A stretch of 64,000 bases of DNA, taken from NCBI RefSeq assembly GCF_000807855.2, contig NZ_JRYR02000001.1, forward strand, positions 4,821,427-4,885,426, given 5' to 3'. Shown piece by piece: positions 55,292 to 63,850 of the stretch (positions are counted from its first letter, which is position 1; every line of letters starts with the position of its first letter). A program made the translations under genes and the position numbers. The DNA comes from Flammeovirga pacifica (lineage in GTDB: Bacteria > Bacteroidota > Bacteroidia > Cytophagales > Flammeovirgaceae). The notes beneath the pieces were generated by a model. It did not search any database. It saw only the letters and a list, made by a program, of their open reading frames with translations, and had not been told where the DNA came from.

Positions 55292-56899
55292 TTATTCTAA
55301 ATCAGGAAGCAGAAGTTGATTGAAGATACTTTCTTCTTCCATTAATTTTTCTATTTCTTCTATAGTTCTTGGTGCTCTCTCTGATAAATTTAAAGGTCCT
55401 TGAGGAGTGATCAAAATATCATCTTCAATTCTTACCCCAATACCCCACCATTTTTTATCACAATCACTATTTTGGGGGATATAAATACCGGGTTCTACAG
55501 TGACTACCATGTTATTTTTTAAAGTGGTGTAATGTCCTTTATCATGCACATCTAACCCAATATGATGCATTAAACCATGAGTAAAGTAAGAAGTGTAATA
55601 CTCTGGCGAAGGAATAATTTTTAGCTTAGTTAACCCTTTTCCAATAATCTCTGTAGATTGGTCATAAATGGCAGTAAAAGAAGCTCCCTCTTTACACATC
55701 TCAATACATTTAGTTTGAGCTTCTAAGACAATTTCATAAATCAATTTCTGTTCTTTAGAAAACTTTCCATTTACAGGAATAGTACGAGTAACATCTGCTG
55801 TATAACCTCTATATTCGGCGCCGCAGTCCATTAATATCAACTCACCATCTTCTAGCTTTGGCTTATTATTGGAGGTGTAATGTAGCATACAGCCACTTTC
55901 TCCAGCACCTACAATACTTGGGTAGCCCACTGTTTTAGCACCGTATTTTTTATAGATGAATTCATGAATACCTTGTACTTCTCTTTCAGACATACCCGGC
56001 TTAATGGCTTTCATGACTTCAATCTGTCCTACCGCAGACATATCAGCGGCTTTGGTCAGAAGTTGGATCTCTTCGGTATCTTTTATCTGACGCAGATCAG
56101 ACATTAAACTATCTAAGACATGAATAACAATATTGGTATTTGGTAATGTTTGAGCAATCTCTAATCTCTTTTCATTAGTAGGTGCTGATAGGTAGTTAAT
56201 GATATTTTGATCCAATCGAAGAATGGTAGAATATCTCATTTGTTGCCCAATCATTTTAGCCACATTGGCCGCCTCTTGAAGAGAAGTTCTCTTCATAGCT
56301 TGATATATCTTTTCAGAGGATGGATTTAAGTATTTAGGATAGTTTACTTTTTCTTTAAACGAGGTGATTAGATCGTATAAATCATTGGAAGCATAAATAT
56401 CATCTCTACTATCTCTTGGAGGATCAAAAGTGAGTACATAATCAAAAGAAGAGAAATCGATAGATAAATCGCTAAATTTTTCATTAGAAGCCACTGTAGT
56501 AATCAGTAAACTTTCTTTAGTGCCCTCTACACCTAAACGAGCACCATTCCACATTTCAGCATATTCATCCTTTGGTTGTACAAATAGCACTTCTTGTGTA
56601 GTATCACCTAAAACAGATGTTTTATTAGAGAATAAAAGTAGCACAGCATTTGGTTCTCTGTATCCAGTAAGATAGAACAAGTCTGGATCGGGATGATATT
56701 CAAAATTGACATCATTTGCTCTGTTTCTAATGGGGTTTGCAAAAAAGATGGCAACACTATTTTGGGGCATCTTTTTTATGAATGCATCTCTTTTATTTTT
56801 GTGTGATTGAGGCGATATATAATCCTTAGGTGCATGTTTGTACTGAGCGAAAAGAAAGTGGGAAGTACACAAAAGAAAAATGAAAGTAATAAATCGCAT
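55292..56899 (-). CDS. pepP: Xaa-Pro aminopeptidase (aminopeptidase P, M24B)
   Basis: Removes the N-terminal residue from peptides with proline in second position. 535 residues; a signal peptide (ending HFLFAQ) makes it periplasmic, a variant seen in Bacteroidota. Seen: N-terminal creatinase-like domain, then metal ligands in MDCGAEYRGYTADVTRT (two Asp), THGLMHHIGLDVHD (His), TVEPGIYIP (Glu) and GVRIEDDILIT (Glu). All five ligands are present, so the enzyme should be active with a dinuclear metal centre. It is a single gene, 73 bases from the carboxyltransferase gene upstream, with a terminator between. Confidence 0.93.
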   Translation of the reverse strand: MRFITFIFLLCTSHFLFAQYKHAPKDYISPQSHKNKRDAFIKKMPQNSVAIFFANPIRNRANDVNFEYHPDPDLFYLTGYREPNAVLLLFSNKTSVLGDTTQEVLFVQPKDEYAEMWNGARLGVEGTKESLLITTVASNEKFSDLSIDFSSFDYVLTFDPPRDSRDDIYASNDLYDLITSFKEKVNYPKYLNPSSEKIYQAMKRTSLQEAANVAKMIGQQMRYSTILRLDQNIINYLSAPTNEKRLEIAQTLPNTNIVIHVLDSLMSDLRQIKDTEEIQLLTKAADMSAVGQIEVMKAIKPGMSEREVQGIHEFIYKKYGAKTVGYPSIVGAGESGCMLHYTSNNKPKLEDGELILMDCGAEYRGYTADVTRTIPVNGKFSKEQKLIYEIVLEAQTKCIEMCKEGASFTAIYDQSTEIIGKGLTKLKIIPSPEYYTSYFTHGLMHHIGLDVHDKGHYTTLKNNMVVTVEPGIYIPQNSDCDKKWWGIGVRIEDDILITPQGPLNLSERAPRTIEEIEKLMEEESIFNQLLLPDLE

Positions 56900-56936
56900 T
56901 CGTTCTGTATTAAGATAGGAAGTGTTGCATAAAAAA

Positions 56937-56963
56937 ACGGTGACATGAAGAACACATCACCGT
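56937..56963 (-). terminator. Terminator of the carboxyltransferase gene
   Basis: 7-bp arms ACGGTGA / TCACCGT with a 13-base loop; on the minus strand followed by seven T. 10 bases after the stop. Confidence 0.75.
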
Positions 56964-56972
56964 AATATAACT

Positions 56973-58517
56973 TTATAGAGGGATATTTCCATGTTTTTTC
57001 TTAGGAAGGTGATCCACTTTATTCGAAAGCATTTCAAAGGCAGAAATTAACCTTTCTCTTGTTTGTGCTGGAGTGATCACTTCATCAACATATCCTCTAT
57101 GAGCAGCTTTGTAAGGATTGGCAAACTCATCGGTATATTGTTCAATTTTCTCTTGAAGTTTTTCTTCAGGATTTTTGGCTTCTTTTATTTCCTTTTTGAA
57201 AATAATTTCCGCAGCCCCTTGTGCACCCATTACAGCAATTTCAGCAGTAGGCCAAGCGTAATTTAGATCGGCCCCAATATGTTTGGAGTTCATCACATCG
57301 TAAGCACCACCATAAGCTTTTCTTGTAATCACAGTAATTCTAGGTACCGTTGCTTCACAGAAAGCGTACAATAGTTTTGCACCATTAGAGATAATTCCAT
57401 TCCATTCCTGATCAGTACCTGGTAAGAATCCAGGAACGTCTTCAAATACTAATAATGGGATATTGAAGGCATCGCAAAAACGAACAAATCGGGCCGCTTT
57501 TTTAGACGCATTAATATCCAACACCCCAGCAAGCACAGCCGGTTGATTACCTACCACACCAATACTTCTACCTCCGATTTTAGCAAAACCAACCACTATG
57601 TTCTCTGCATAATCAGGATGAACTTCAAAAAATGTTTTATCATCTACACAACCTTCAACAACTTCTCTAATATCATAGGGTTGATTCGGGTTTTCTGGAA
57701 CAATGGTATTCAGCTGAGGTCTACTTTCATCTTCCTGGAATTCATAAGGATAAATAGGAGCATCCTCTTCACAGTTTTGAGGTATATAGGATAACAGCTG
57801 TCTTATGTTTTTTAATGCAATAGCCTCGTTGGCTGCAGTAAAATGTGTAACACCACTTTTTGTAGAATGGGTGGATGCACCACCTAACGCCTCAGAAGTA
57901 ACATCTTCTTGAGTGACAGTTTTTACTACATTAGGGCCGGTCACAAACATATAAGATGTTTGCTCTACCATCATAATAAAATCGGTGATAGCAGGAGAGT
58001 AAACGGCACCACCGGCACAAGGCCCCATAATACAAGAGATCTGTGGTATAACGCCAGAAGCCATGGTGTTTTTGAAAAATATATCAGCATACCCACCCAA
58101 TGATTTTACACCTTCTTGAATACGGGCTCCTCCAGAATCGTTTAATCCAATAATTGGAGCTCCATTTTTCATGGCCATATCCATAATCTTACAGATTTTC
58201 TCGGCATGAGATTCAGATAAGGAGCCACCAAAAACGGTGAAATCTTGAGAAAATACATAGACTAATCTCCCGGCAACCTTTCCATAGCCAGTAACTACTC
58301 CATCGCCAAGGTAGTGTTCTTTATCTAATCCAAACTGAACTTCTCGATGTCTTACTAATTTCCCTACTTCATGAAAAGTACCTTCATCTAGGAACAATAA
58401 TAAACGTTCTCGTGCAGTTAGTTTTCCTTTTTTATGTTGTGATGCTATTCTTTTTTCGCCTCCGCCTAACTCGGCCGAGCGATTCATTTCTTCTAATTCC
58501 TGAAGTTTATCTTTCAT
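56973..58517 (-). CDS. Acyl-CoA carboxylase carboxyltransferase (propionyl/methylcrotonyl type, beta subunit)
   Basis: Moves the carboxyl group from carboxybiotin to an acyl-CoA. 514 residues, normal. Seen: N-terminal [65 protein letters not shown], and the C-terminal half with [32 protein letters not shown] and [10 protein letters not shown]. These are the CoA- and biotin-binding motifs of PccB-type enzymes. A likely partner is the biotin carrier at 30436, 26 kb away; no biotin carboxylase is present in the window. Propionyl-CoA is the most likely substrate, inferred from length and motifs. Confidence 0.93.
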   Translation of the reverse strand: MKDKLQELEEMNRSAELGGGEKRIASQHKKGKLTARERLLLFLDEGTFHEVGKLVRHREVQFGLDKEHYLGDGVVTGYGKVAGRLVYVFSQDFTVFGGSLSESHAEKICKIMDMAMKNGAPIIGLNDSGGARIQEGVKSLGGYADIFFKNTMASGVIPQISCIMGPCAGGAVYSPAITDFIMMVEQTSYMFVTGPNVVKTVTQEDVTSEALGGASTHSTKSGVTHFTAANEAIALKNIRQLLSYIPQNCEEDAPIYPYEFQEDESRPQLNTIVPENPNQPYDIREVVEGCVDDKTFFEVHPDYAENIVVGFAKIGGRSIGVVGNQPAVLAGVLDINASKKAARFVRFCDAFNIPLLVFEDVPGFLPGTDQEWNGIISNGAKLLYAFCEATVPRITVITRKAYGGAYDVMNSKHIGADLNYAWPTAEIAVMGAQGAAEIIFKKEIKEAKNPEEKLQEKIEQYTDEFANPYKAAHRGYVDEVITPAQTRERLISAFEMLSNKVDHLPKKKHGNIPL

Positions 58518-58586
58518 GTGTTTATTGAGGTGTTGTAATAGGATAGTTATTTTAATAGAAACTTAGACAAAAAATCGAAAAAATAA

Positions 58587-58630
58587 AAACCTGAGTTGAT
58601 TGAAAAATAGATTTCGTTCAACTCAGGTTT
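58587..58630 (-). terminator. Terminator of the GIN-domain gene
   Basis: 13-bp perfect arms AAACCTGAGTTGA / TCAACTCAGGTTT with an 18-base loop, followed by T-rich sequence on the minus strand. Confidence 0.85.
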
Positions 58631-58685
58631 CATGAGATGTATATTTATAAGAAGATAATCACCCCAAAAAGGGAACTAATAGAGA

Positions 58686-59348
58686 TTAATTCTCTTCCAT
58701 ATTATTATAGTTTTTTACATTTCCAATGCCTGACGAGGTCACAACACATTTATTATAAGCATTCACTTTCATATTACCAATGCCTGTCCAATCAGCTTCA
58801 AGATCTCGGGCTATAAATTTTCTAGCATCAAAAGAACCCACTCCAGTTCCACTAAATTGAGCATTTTGTCCTTTCCCACTTAGTTCAACAGAACCCACTC
58901 CAGTCATATCTACATGTATTGTGGTGCATTCTAGGTTAAGTTTTAATTTACCTACCCCCGTATAATCAATGTCAAAATTATTAAACTTCATCAACCCTTC
59001 ATTTTCAATATTTCCAGCAATAGCACATTCCATTTTTTCAAGGTTTTCGAAAGTGATATAAACAGTTAAATTCGTTTTATTAGAGTTTTTTGAATTATCA
59101 TCTTCCTCTTGATTATTGATTATTAAAGTATTGTTTTTAACAGATACTTTTAGTTTATCAATGTCTTTTTGTTTTCCTTCTACATAAACATCATATTGAT
59201 TTCCTTGTGTGAGTACAATATGATATCCTCCTGTTAATTCCATTTTATTAAAAGAATCTACAGTATAATTTTTCTTTACGTTTTTCTGACCGAAAATAGC
59301 TGAGGTACAAAAGAAGAAGACGATGATTGTATTGATAAAAAGTTTCAT
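58686..59348 (-). CDS. Secreted GIN (DUF2807) domain protein
   Basis: A 220-residue exported protein: signal peptide ending SAIFG|QKN, then a single putative auto-transporter-adhesin head domain (GIN, DUF2807). Seen: FNKMELTGGYHIVLTQGNQYDVYVEG, LIINNQEED, and three short repeats with VDMTGVGSVELSGKG, FSGTGVGSFDARKF, ADWTGIGNMKVNAYN. The T-G-V/I-G motif repeats are characteristic. The function is unknown, but the domain is common in Bacteroidota envelope proteins. It is a single gene. Confidence 0.88.
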   Translation of the reverse strand: MKLFINTIIVFFFCTSAIFGQKNVKKNYTVDSFNKMELTGGYHIVLTQGNQYDVYVEGKQKDIDKLKVSVKNNTLIINNQEEDDNSKNSNKTNLTVYITFENLEKMECAIAGNIENEGLMKFNNFDIDYTGVGKLKLNLECTTIHVDMTGVGSVELSGKGQNAQFSGTGVGSFDARKFIARDLEADWTGIGNMKVNAYNKCVVTSSGIGNVKNYNNMEEN

Positions 59349-59439
59349 TATTTAGTTCTATGTTATAAAAATGATGGAAATTAAAATGTTATAAAGTAAT
59401 GACTTGAAAAAATATGAATGGTTGCATAATGTATAAAAA

Positions 59440-60015
59440 TTATTTTGAAAATTGATATACCATACCCATACTGAAGGAAGATAATTTTTCATCTTTTAGA
59501 TATAATTCATCCCAATCTAACTGCATTTTTAAATGCTTAATTAGATGAATCCTTAACCCCAAACCATAAATTAAATGTGTAAAAGATTGTTCACTATGAT
59601 AGCTTTTTGACGGTGAACTTTGTTGAGGAGATTTGATAATGACAACGTTAGTAATACTTTGACTGAAATAATAACCACCCTTCAATCTAAAGTCAATAAT
59701 TTTCCATTGATAATGCCCTAACAAAGAAATGTCAAATCCTTTGTTTTCACTATTGATGTAGTAATTAGGGTATTTATCTTGATAAATCCCATTATTTCTA
59801 TACCCGCCTTCAATTCCTAAATATTTTAATTGATACCCACCATATATTCTCCAAAAAGGAGTGGTTCCTTCTGTTTCAAAGTTGAAGTTTCCTACATCTA
59901 CCATCGAATGTTGGAAATTACTAATGCCTACATTTCCGCCAAGATAAGATTGAGCTATGAGTACATTAGAGATAGTGAGTAAAGTGAATAGGGAAAGATA
60001 GTTTTTGAGTTTCAT
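59440..60015 (-). CDS. Small outer membrane beta-barrel protein A
   Basis: A 191-residue exported protein: signal peptide ending SNVLIAQ, then GGNVGISNFQHSM, WRIYGGYQLKYLGIEGGYR and alternating hydrophobic strands, ending SMGMVYQFSK with a C-terminal aromatic strand. An 8-strand OmpA/OprF-like barrel is likely. It is a paralogue of the next gene (same GGNVG start, YGGxxxxxLGxEGGYR block). The terminator of the paralogue lies between, so each is transcribed alone or by partial read-through. Confidence 0.8.
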   Translation of the reverse strand: MKLKNYLSLFTLLTISNVLIAQSYLGGNVGISNFQHSMVDVGNFNFETEGTTPFWRIYGGYQLKYLGIEGGYRNNGIYQDKYPNYYINSENKGFDISLLGHYQWKIIDFRLKGGYYFSQSITNVVIIKSPQQSSPSKSYHSEQSFTHLIYGLGLRIHLIKHLKMQLDWDELYLKDEKLSSFSMGMVYQFSK

Positions 60016-60075
60016 CTACATAAGATAAAAATAAATTCGATTGATATCAATACTTATCATTGTAGAAAGGGTATA

Positions 60076-60120
60076 AAAAAAGCGATCTTAACTCTAATTG
60101 AAGTTATAGATCGCTTTTTT
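60076..60120 (-). terminator. Terminator of barrel gene B
   Basis: 13-bp arms AAAAAAGCGATCT / AGATCGCTTTTTT extended by TAACT/AGTTA, 34 bases after the stop at 60154. Confidence 0.9.
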
Positions 60121-60153
60121 ATATACTCACCTGATACTGTGAGTTATATTCTC

Positions 60154-60732
60154 TTATTCTTGATCGCCGAAATGAAAAGCTGCACCAACACTAAGCATTG
60201 ATAAATGGTTATCGCTACTCATGTCCATGTTTTCCCATTCTAATCTAAGTTCAAGTTTACCTAGTTCGACTCCTGCACCAAGACCCCACAATAATTTCGT
60301 GTTATTCTCGATTTCTGATACAGGTACTCCACCAGTAGAAGGGCCTGATACTGTATTATCGTATTTAGCAAAGAAAGCACCTAGTTTGCCATAAGCAAAG
60401 AAAGGTCCTCCTCTTAACGTACCTTTTGCAGCTACATCCCACCCAGTAATGGTTGATTCTAAAGAATGATTCGCATCATTGTCTGTAACTTTTCCTAGTG
60501 AACGATAGCCACCTTCAAGCCCTAAATGACGACTACCGAAACCACCGTAGAGTTTCCAAGCAAAAGCATTTTTGTCAAAAGTAAAATCGTTACCACTAAT
60601 GTCCGTTAATTGATGATTGATAAATGAGTTACCAACATTACCGCCAATGTAAAAATCTTGAGCTTGTGATGTTGTGGTGTTTAACAGGAGAAAGCCTAAA
60701 ACAAATGCAATAGATAATGATAGTTTTTTCAT
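60154..60732 (-). CDS. Small outer membrane beta-barrel protein B
   Basis: About 192 residues from the ATG at 60732; the frame opens upstream at 60774, but MKKLSLSIAFVLGFLLL is the natural signal-peptide start. Signal ends TTSQAQ. Seen: GGNVGNSFINHQL, KLYGGFGSRHLGLEGGYR, GAGVELGKLELRLEWENMDMSS and an end of MLSVGAAFHFGDQE. It is a paralogue of barrel A, apparently a tandem duplication. Probably an 8-strand outer membrane barrel; role unknown. Confidence 0.82.
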   Translation of the reverse strand: MKKLSLSIAFVLGFLLLNTTTSQAQDFYIGGNVGNSFINHQLTDISGNDFTFDKNAFAWKLYGGFGSRHLGLEGGYRSLGKVTDNDANHSLESTITGWDVAAKGTLRGGPFFAYGKLGAFFAKYDNTVSGPSTGGVPVSEIENNTKLLWGLGAGVELGKLELRLEWENMDMSSDNHLSMLSVGAAFHFGDQE

Positions 60733-60874
60733 AGATGATAGATTATTGTTTGATTCTGTATTGTAGACAATCAAATTAACTTTTAAGACAATTTTTACTC
60801 AAAAAATTAATAAATGATAAATATGGATAAAGAATATCTTATATTCAAAACTCTAAAAAATCAAATCAAATATA

Positions 60875-62011
60875 ATGTTTAAAAAAGGTCTGAGATTTAT
60901 ATCATATACTATATTATTTACAGTGTTATCCATAGCTGTTATCGGTTTTTTATTTCTAAACTTTAGTCCTGAATTTGGAGGGGCACATTCTACAGAAGAT
61001 AAAGAAAGATATACTGCTTCAGGGCATTATAATGAAGAGGGGTTCTTTAATTTAGTTCCCACCTCACTAGATATGAATGTTGATAGTATTTGGGCCACAT
61101 TAAATGATTATTTAGAAGGTGTGCCAAATCAGAGACCTTCGAGACCTTTAGATATTCTAAAAATTAATAAAGAAGAAATTGTCAACAACGATTCACTCAC
61201 TAGAGTGACATGGTTTGGTCATTCTGCTTTTTTACTTGAAATAGATGATAAGAAGATTCTTTTAGACCCAATGTTAGGAGATGTTCCAGCACCTCATCCG
61301 TGGTTAGGAGAAAAAAGATACTATGAGGAACTGCCTATTAGTATAAAAGATATGCCACATATTGATGCAGTTTTTATATCACATGACCATTATGATCATT
61401 TGGACTATGGTAGTATTATGCAACTAAATGATAAGGTAGACGATTTCTTTGTTCCCTTAGGTGTGGGTGCTCATTTTAAAGAGTGGGGGATAGAAACAGA
61501 AAGAATTCATGAAATGAATTGGTGGGAGGACACTAAGTACAAGCAATTAGATATTGTTTTTACACCCTCTAGACATTTTTCTGGTAGAGGATTAACAGAC
61601 AGAAATGCTACACTTTGGGGTTCATGGATAGTAAAAGGAATAAGACATACTATATATTTTAGTGGGGATGGAGGGTACGCCGATCACTTTAAAGAAATTG
61701 GACAAAAATATGGTCCTTTTGATTTAGCCATGATGGAATGTGGTCAGTACAATCAAAAGTGGGGGCAAATACATATGATGCCTGAACAAACTGCCCAAGC
61801 AGCTGTAGATGTGAAAGCGAAGTTGTTAGTTCCAATTCATTGGGGAGCATTTACGTTAGCACTTCATTCGTGGACGGACCCAGCAATTCGAGTCACTAAA
61901 AAAGCGAAAGAACTAAACATGCCTATCACGACACCTCAAATTGGAGAGCCAATTATTATAGGTAGAAAAAATTACCCTATTAGTAGGTGGTGGGAAAAAT
62001 ACGATCAATAA
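60875..62011 (+). CDS. MBL-fold metallo-hydrolase, membrane-anchored (UlaG/NAPE-PLD-like)
   Basis: A 378-residue protein with an N-terminal membrane segment (about 10-28), so probably facing the periplasm. Seen: VTWFGHSAFLLEIDDKKILLDP, HxHxDH motif HDHYDH at 170-175, IYFSGDGGYADHF with a His/Asp pair, and a C-terminal VPIHWGAFTLALHSWTDP. The WFGHS...DP start and HWG end match the L-ascorbate-6-phosphate lactonase/NAPE-PLD-type clan. The substrate is unknown; a phospholipid or lactone is plausible from family members. Confidence 0.88.
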   Translation: MFKKGLRFISYTILFTVLSIAVIGFLFLNFSPEFGGAHSTEDKERYTASGHYNEEGFFNLVPTSLDMNVDSIWATLNDYLEGVPNQRPSRPLDILKINKEEIVNNDSLTRVTWFGHSAFLLEIDDKKILLDPMLGDVPAPHPWLGEKRYYEELPISIKDMPHIDAVFISHDHYDHLDYGSIMQLNDKVDDFFVPLGVGAHFKEWGIETERIHEMNWWEDTKYKQLDIVFTPSRHFSGRGLTDRNATLWGSWIVKGIRHTIYFSGDGGYADHFKEIGQKYGPFDLAMMECGQYNQKWGQIHMMPEQTAQAAVDVKAKLLVPIHWGAFTLALHSWTDPAIRVTKKAKELNMPITTPQIGEPIIIGRKNYPISRWWEKYDQ

Positions 62012-62046
62012 AAAATAAGGGTGTAATCATTTACACCCTTATTTTT
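62011..62046. terminator. Bidirectional hairpin terminator
   Basis: Perfect 16-bp arms AAAAATAAGGGTGTAA / TTACACCCTTATTTTT with loop TCAT between two convergent genes; it touches both stop codons. Confidence 0.9.
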
Positions 62047-62585
62047 TATTGATCTTTAATTTGCCATGAAGAATATGGAGAATGTCCTCCATCTTGAGTA
62101 CGTAGGATTAGCGCTGCACTACAGTAGTTGCAATCAAAAAACTGGTCTTTGAAATACGATTCATGATTTACAATTGCTTCTTTTGAGGATCTAATAAAAC
62201 CAAGTTCAACTTCATAATCTTTAGAGAAAAATCTTGCTCTTTTTGGATAAAAAATACACTTACACTTTCTTCCATTAATAAACTGTAATACAATATCCAG
62301 AGCAAGCTGAACAACTTCTCTATAATCATGTGTTTTTGACAACTCAAGCTTAGGCAACATAGAAGCAATATGATTCATTTTATCATATTCTTGTCTTGAA
62401 AATCCCAAATTGTCAATTTGTCCCACAATTACTGATGCATTCCGTATTTTTTCAGGTTCATTCTCCTCAAAAATTTCAACTATAGCCTGTTTTAATTCAT
62501 TTCTATATTCCTGAAATTTAGTTGGCGAGGTTTTCTTTAATTCAATATACTTTCGAATAACCTGATAATTATATCCTATTTCCAT
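62046..62585 (-). CDS. Hypothetical protein with Cys pairs
   Basis: A 179-residue soluble protein. Seen: a helical first half (NYQVIRKYIELKKTSPTKFQEY, IRNASVIVGQIDNLGFSRQEY) and two Cys pairs, CKC in NGRKCKCIFYP and CxxC in FFDCNYCSAAL, which could bind a metal. No known family. It lies 3' to 3' with the MBL gene. Upstream (62586-62797) are 212 AT-rich bases with no gene recognised. Confidence 0.7.
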   Translation of the reverse strand: MEIGYNYQVIRKYIELKKTSPTKFQEYRNELKQAIVEIFEENEPEKIRNASVIVGQIDNLGFSRQEYDKMNHIASMLPKLELSKTHDYREVVQLALDIVLQFINGRKCKCIFYPKRARFFSKDYEVELGFIRSSKEAIVNHESYFKDQFFDCNYCSAALILRTQDGGHSPYSSWQIKDQ

Positions 62586-62797
62586 ATTCTTATTTTATCG
62601 AAAAATAATCACTTTATCATTCATTTGGTCATTATCATGTCAGTAATATACATTTATCATCAGATCAGTATAATCTGTAATTCACTTTAATTTTGCACGT
62701 TATCTAAGAATTTAATCTTATCGTTTACGGCATGTGGGGAATGAATCCTAACTTGATGACTAAACTACGTGAGCGGTTGTGTCAACGTTATTGGAGT

Positions 62798-63757
62798 TTA
62801 GTTACTGTTATGTGTTGTATATTTTTTTAATTTTTGATATAAAGTTGATTTCTTACGATCCTTTATTACCCGTTTTGCAAAACTATAAAAATTCTCTGTT
62901 GATTCCTCCTTTAAGTATTTCTCATAAACTAGATTTTCGGCTGACAGATATACTAAATCAATAGTATTTTTTTCGTTCATAAAGTTAATATCTATAACTC
63001 CATAGAAGTATGATTTCTTGATGCTTAAATGCTTAATTGGTTCTAGAATGTTTGAAATTATATATGGCTTTTCATATGTTCTTATTATTGTTTCATAAAT
63101 AATTTCTTCATATTCTGAAGGGATAAAAAACGAATACAAATAAGATGAATTGAGTAATAAATCTAGTTCTTTATATTCTCCCAATCCATATAAACTTTTT
63201 ATTCGTTCATTTAAGTGTGGTACTAATGTTTTCACATCTGATTCGAAATCTTCAGGATAACTTTTACATGAATCTAAAAACGTTAAAGCTTGATTATACT
63301 TCTGTTCTTCTAATGATATTCTTGCAAGGTTTAAAAAGGAGTTATGTTTTAGAGTTTTTTCTGTAATAGTTACATTAAAAACTAAAGGTTTACTATTCGA
63401 TTCTAAAAATAATCTTTTAGTGTGTGACAAATAAAATATTTCATTTGAATGAATCACTCTATTATTGTATTCTTTTGATTTTAAATGATCTTTTTGAAGA
63501 TATAAACTTCCTAGTCTATTTAAAATAAAGAGCTTATATGTACTTCCAGGAAAGTCTTTTAAAAGCTGCTTATATATAGATATTAATCTTTTTTCTAAGA
63601 CTATTTTTTGATTGACTGTTAACTCTAATTCTATATCAGAAAATAACTCTTCTTCGATTGCTTGAGCATAATAAATTCCTACAGAATCTGATACAAATGA
63701 TTGACCATATACTGGTATGCCAAATATTAATAATAGAAGTATTATTTGATGGTACAT
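62798..63757 (-). CDS. Exported TPR-like protein
   Basis: A 319-residue protein with a signal peptide ending GIPVYGQ. The rest is alpha-helical with TPR-like features: KRLISIYKQLLKDFPGSTYKLFILNRLGSLYLQK, LNLARISLEEQKYNQALTFLDSCKSYPE and NERIKSLYGLGEYKELDLLL. Weakly Lys/Tyr-rich. Function not recognised; perhaps a lineage-specific envelope protein. Its stop lies within an imperfect inverted repeat (62759-62802), and a group II intron begins about 90 bases from its start, transcribed the other way. Confidence 0.72.
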   Translation of the reverse strand: MYHQIILLLLIFGIPVYGQSFVSDSVGIYYAQAIEEELFSDIELELTVNQKIVLEKRLISIYKQLLKDFPGSTYKLFILNRLGSLYLQKDHLKSKEYNNRVIHSNEIFYLSHTKRLFLESNSKPLVFNVTITEKTLKHNSFLNLARISLEEQKYNQALTFLDSCKSYPEDFESDVKTLVPHLNERIKSLYGLGEYKELDLLLNSSYLYSFFIPSEYEEIIYETIIRTYEKPYIISNILEPIKHLSIKKSYFYGVIDINFMNEKNTIDLVYLSAENLVYEKYLKEESTENFYSFAKRVIKDRKKSTLYQKLKKYTTHNSN

Positions 63758-63818
63758 TTAGTCTAATTGAAATGCTTGATTGTATAACCCACAACGGTGA
63801 ATACATAGAATGTGCCGA

Positions 63819-63843
63819 CTAGAAGGAGTGCAAGATCTTATGT
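63819..63843 (+). repeat. Diverged copy of the intron domain I core in the 5' flank
   Basis: CTAGAAGGAGTGCAAGATC TTATGT here and CTAGAGGGTGCAAGTCCC TTATGT at 63903-63926 align with about 20 of 25 identities, allowing single-base gaps. It is outside the predicted intron and lies just before its 5' end. Confidence 0.6.
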
Positions 63844-63850
63844 ATATTGT

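Noticed and set aside
62779..62964. 61-residue plus-strand frame near the TPR-like gene stop
   Set aside because: It lies antisense to the 3' end of the TPR-like gene and has no start context or recognisable product.
62700..63800. Integron attC-like sites around the TPR-like gene (CAACGTTAT..., CACAACGGTG)
   Set aside because: The short similarities lie in opposite orientation and do not match the RYYYAAC/GTTRRRY core sites; no integrase is visible.
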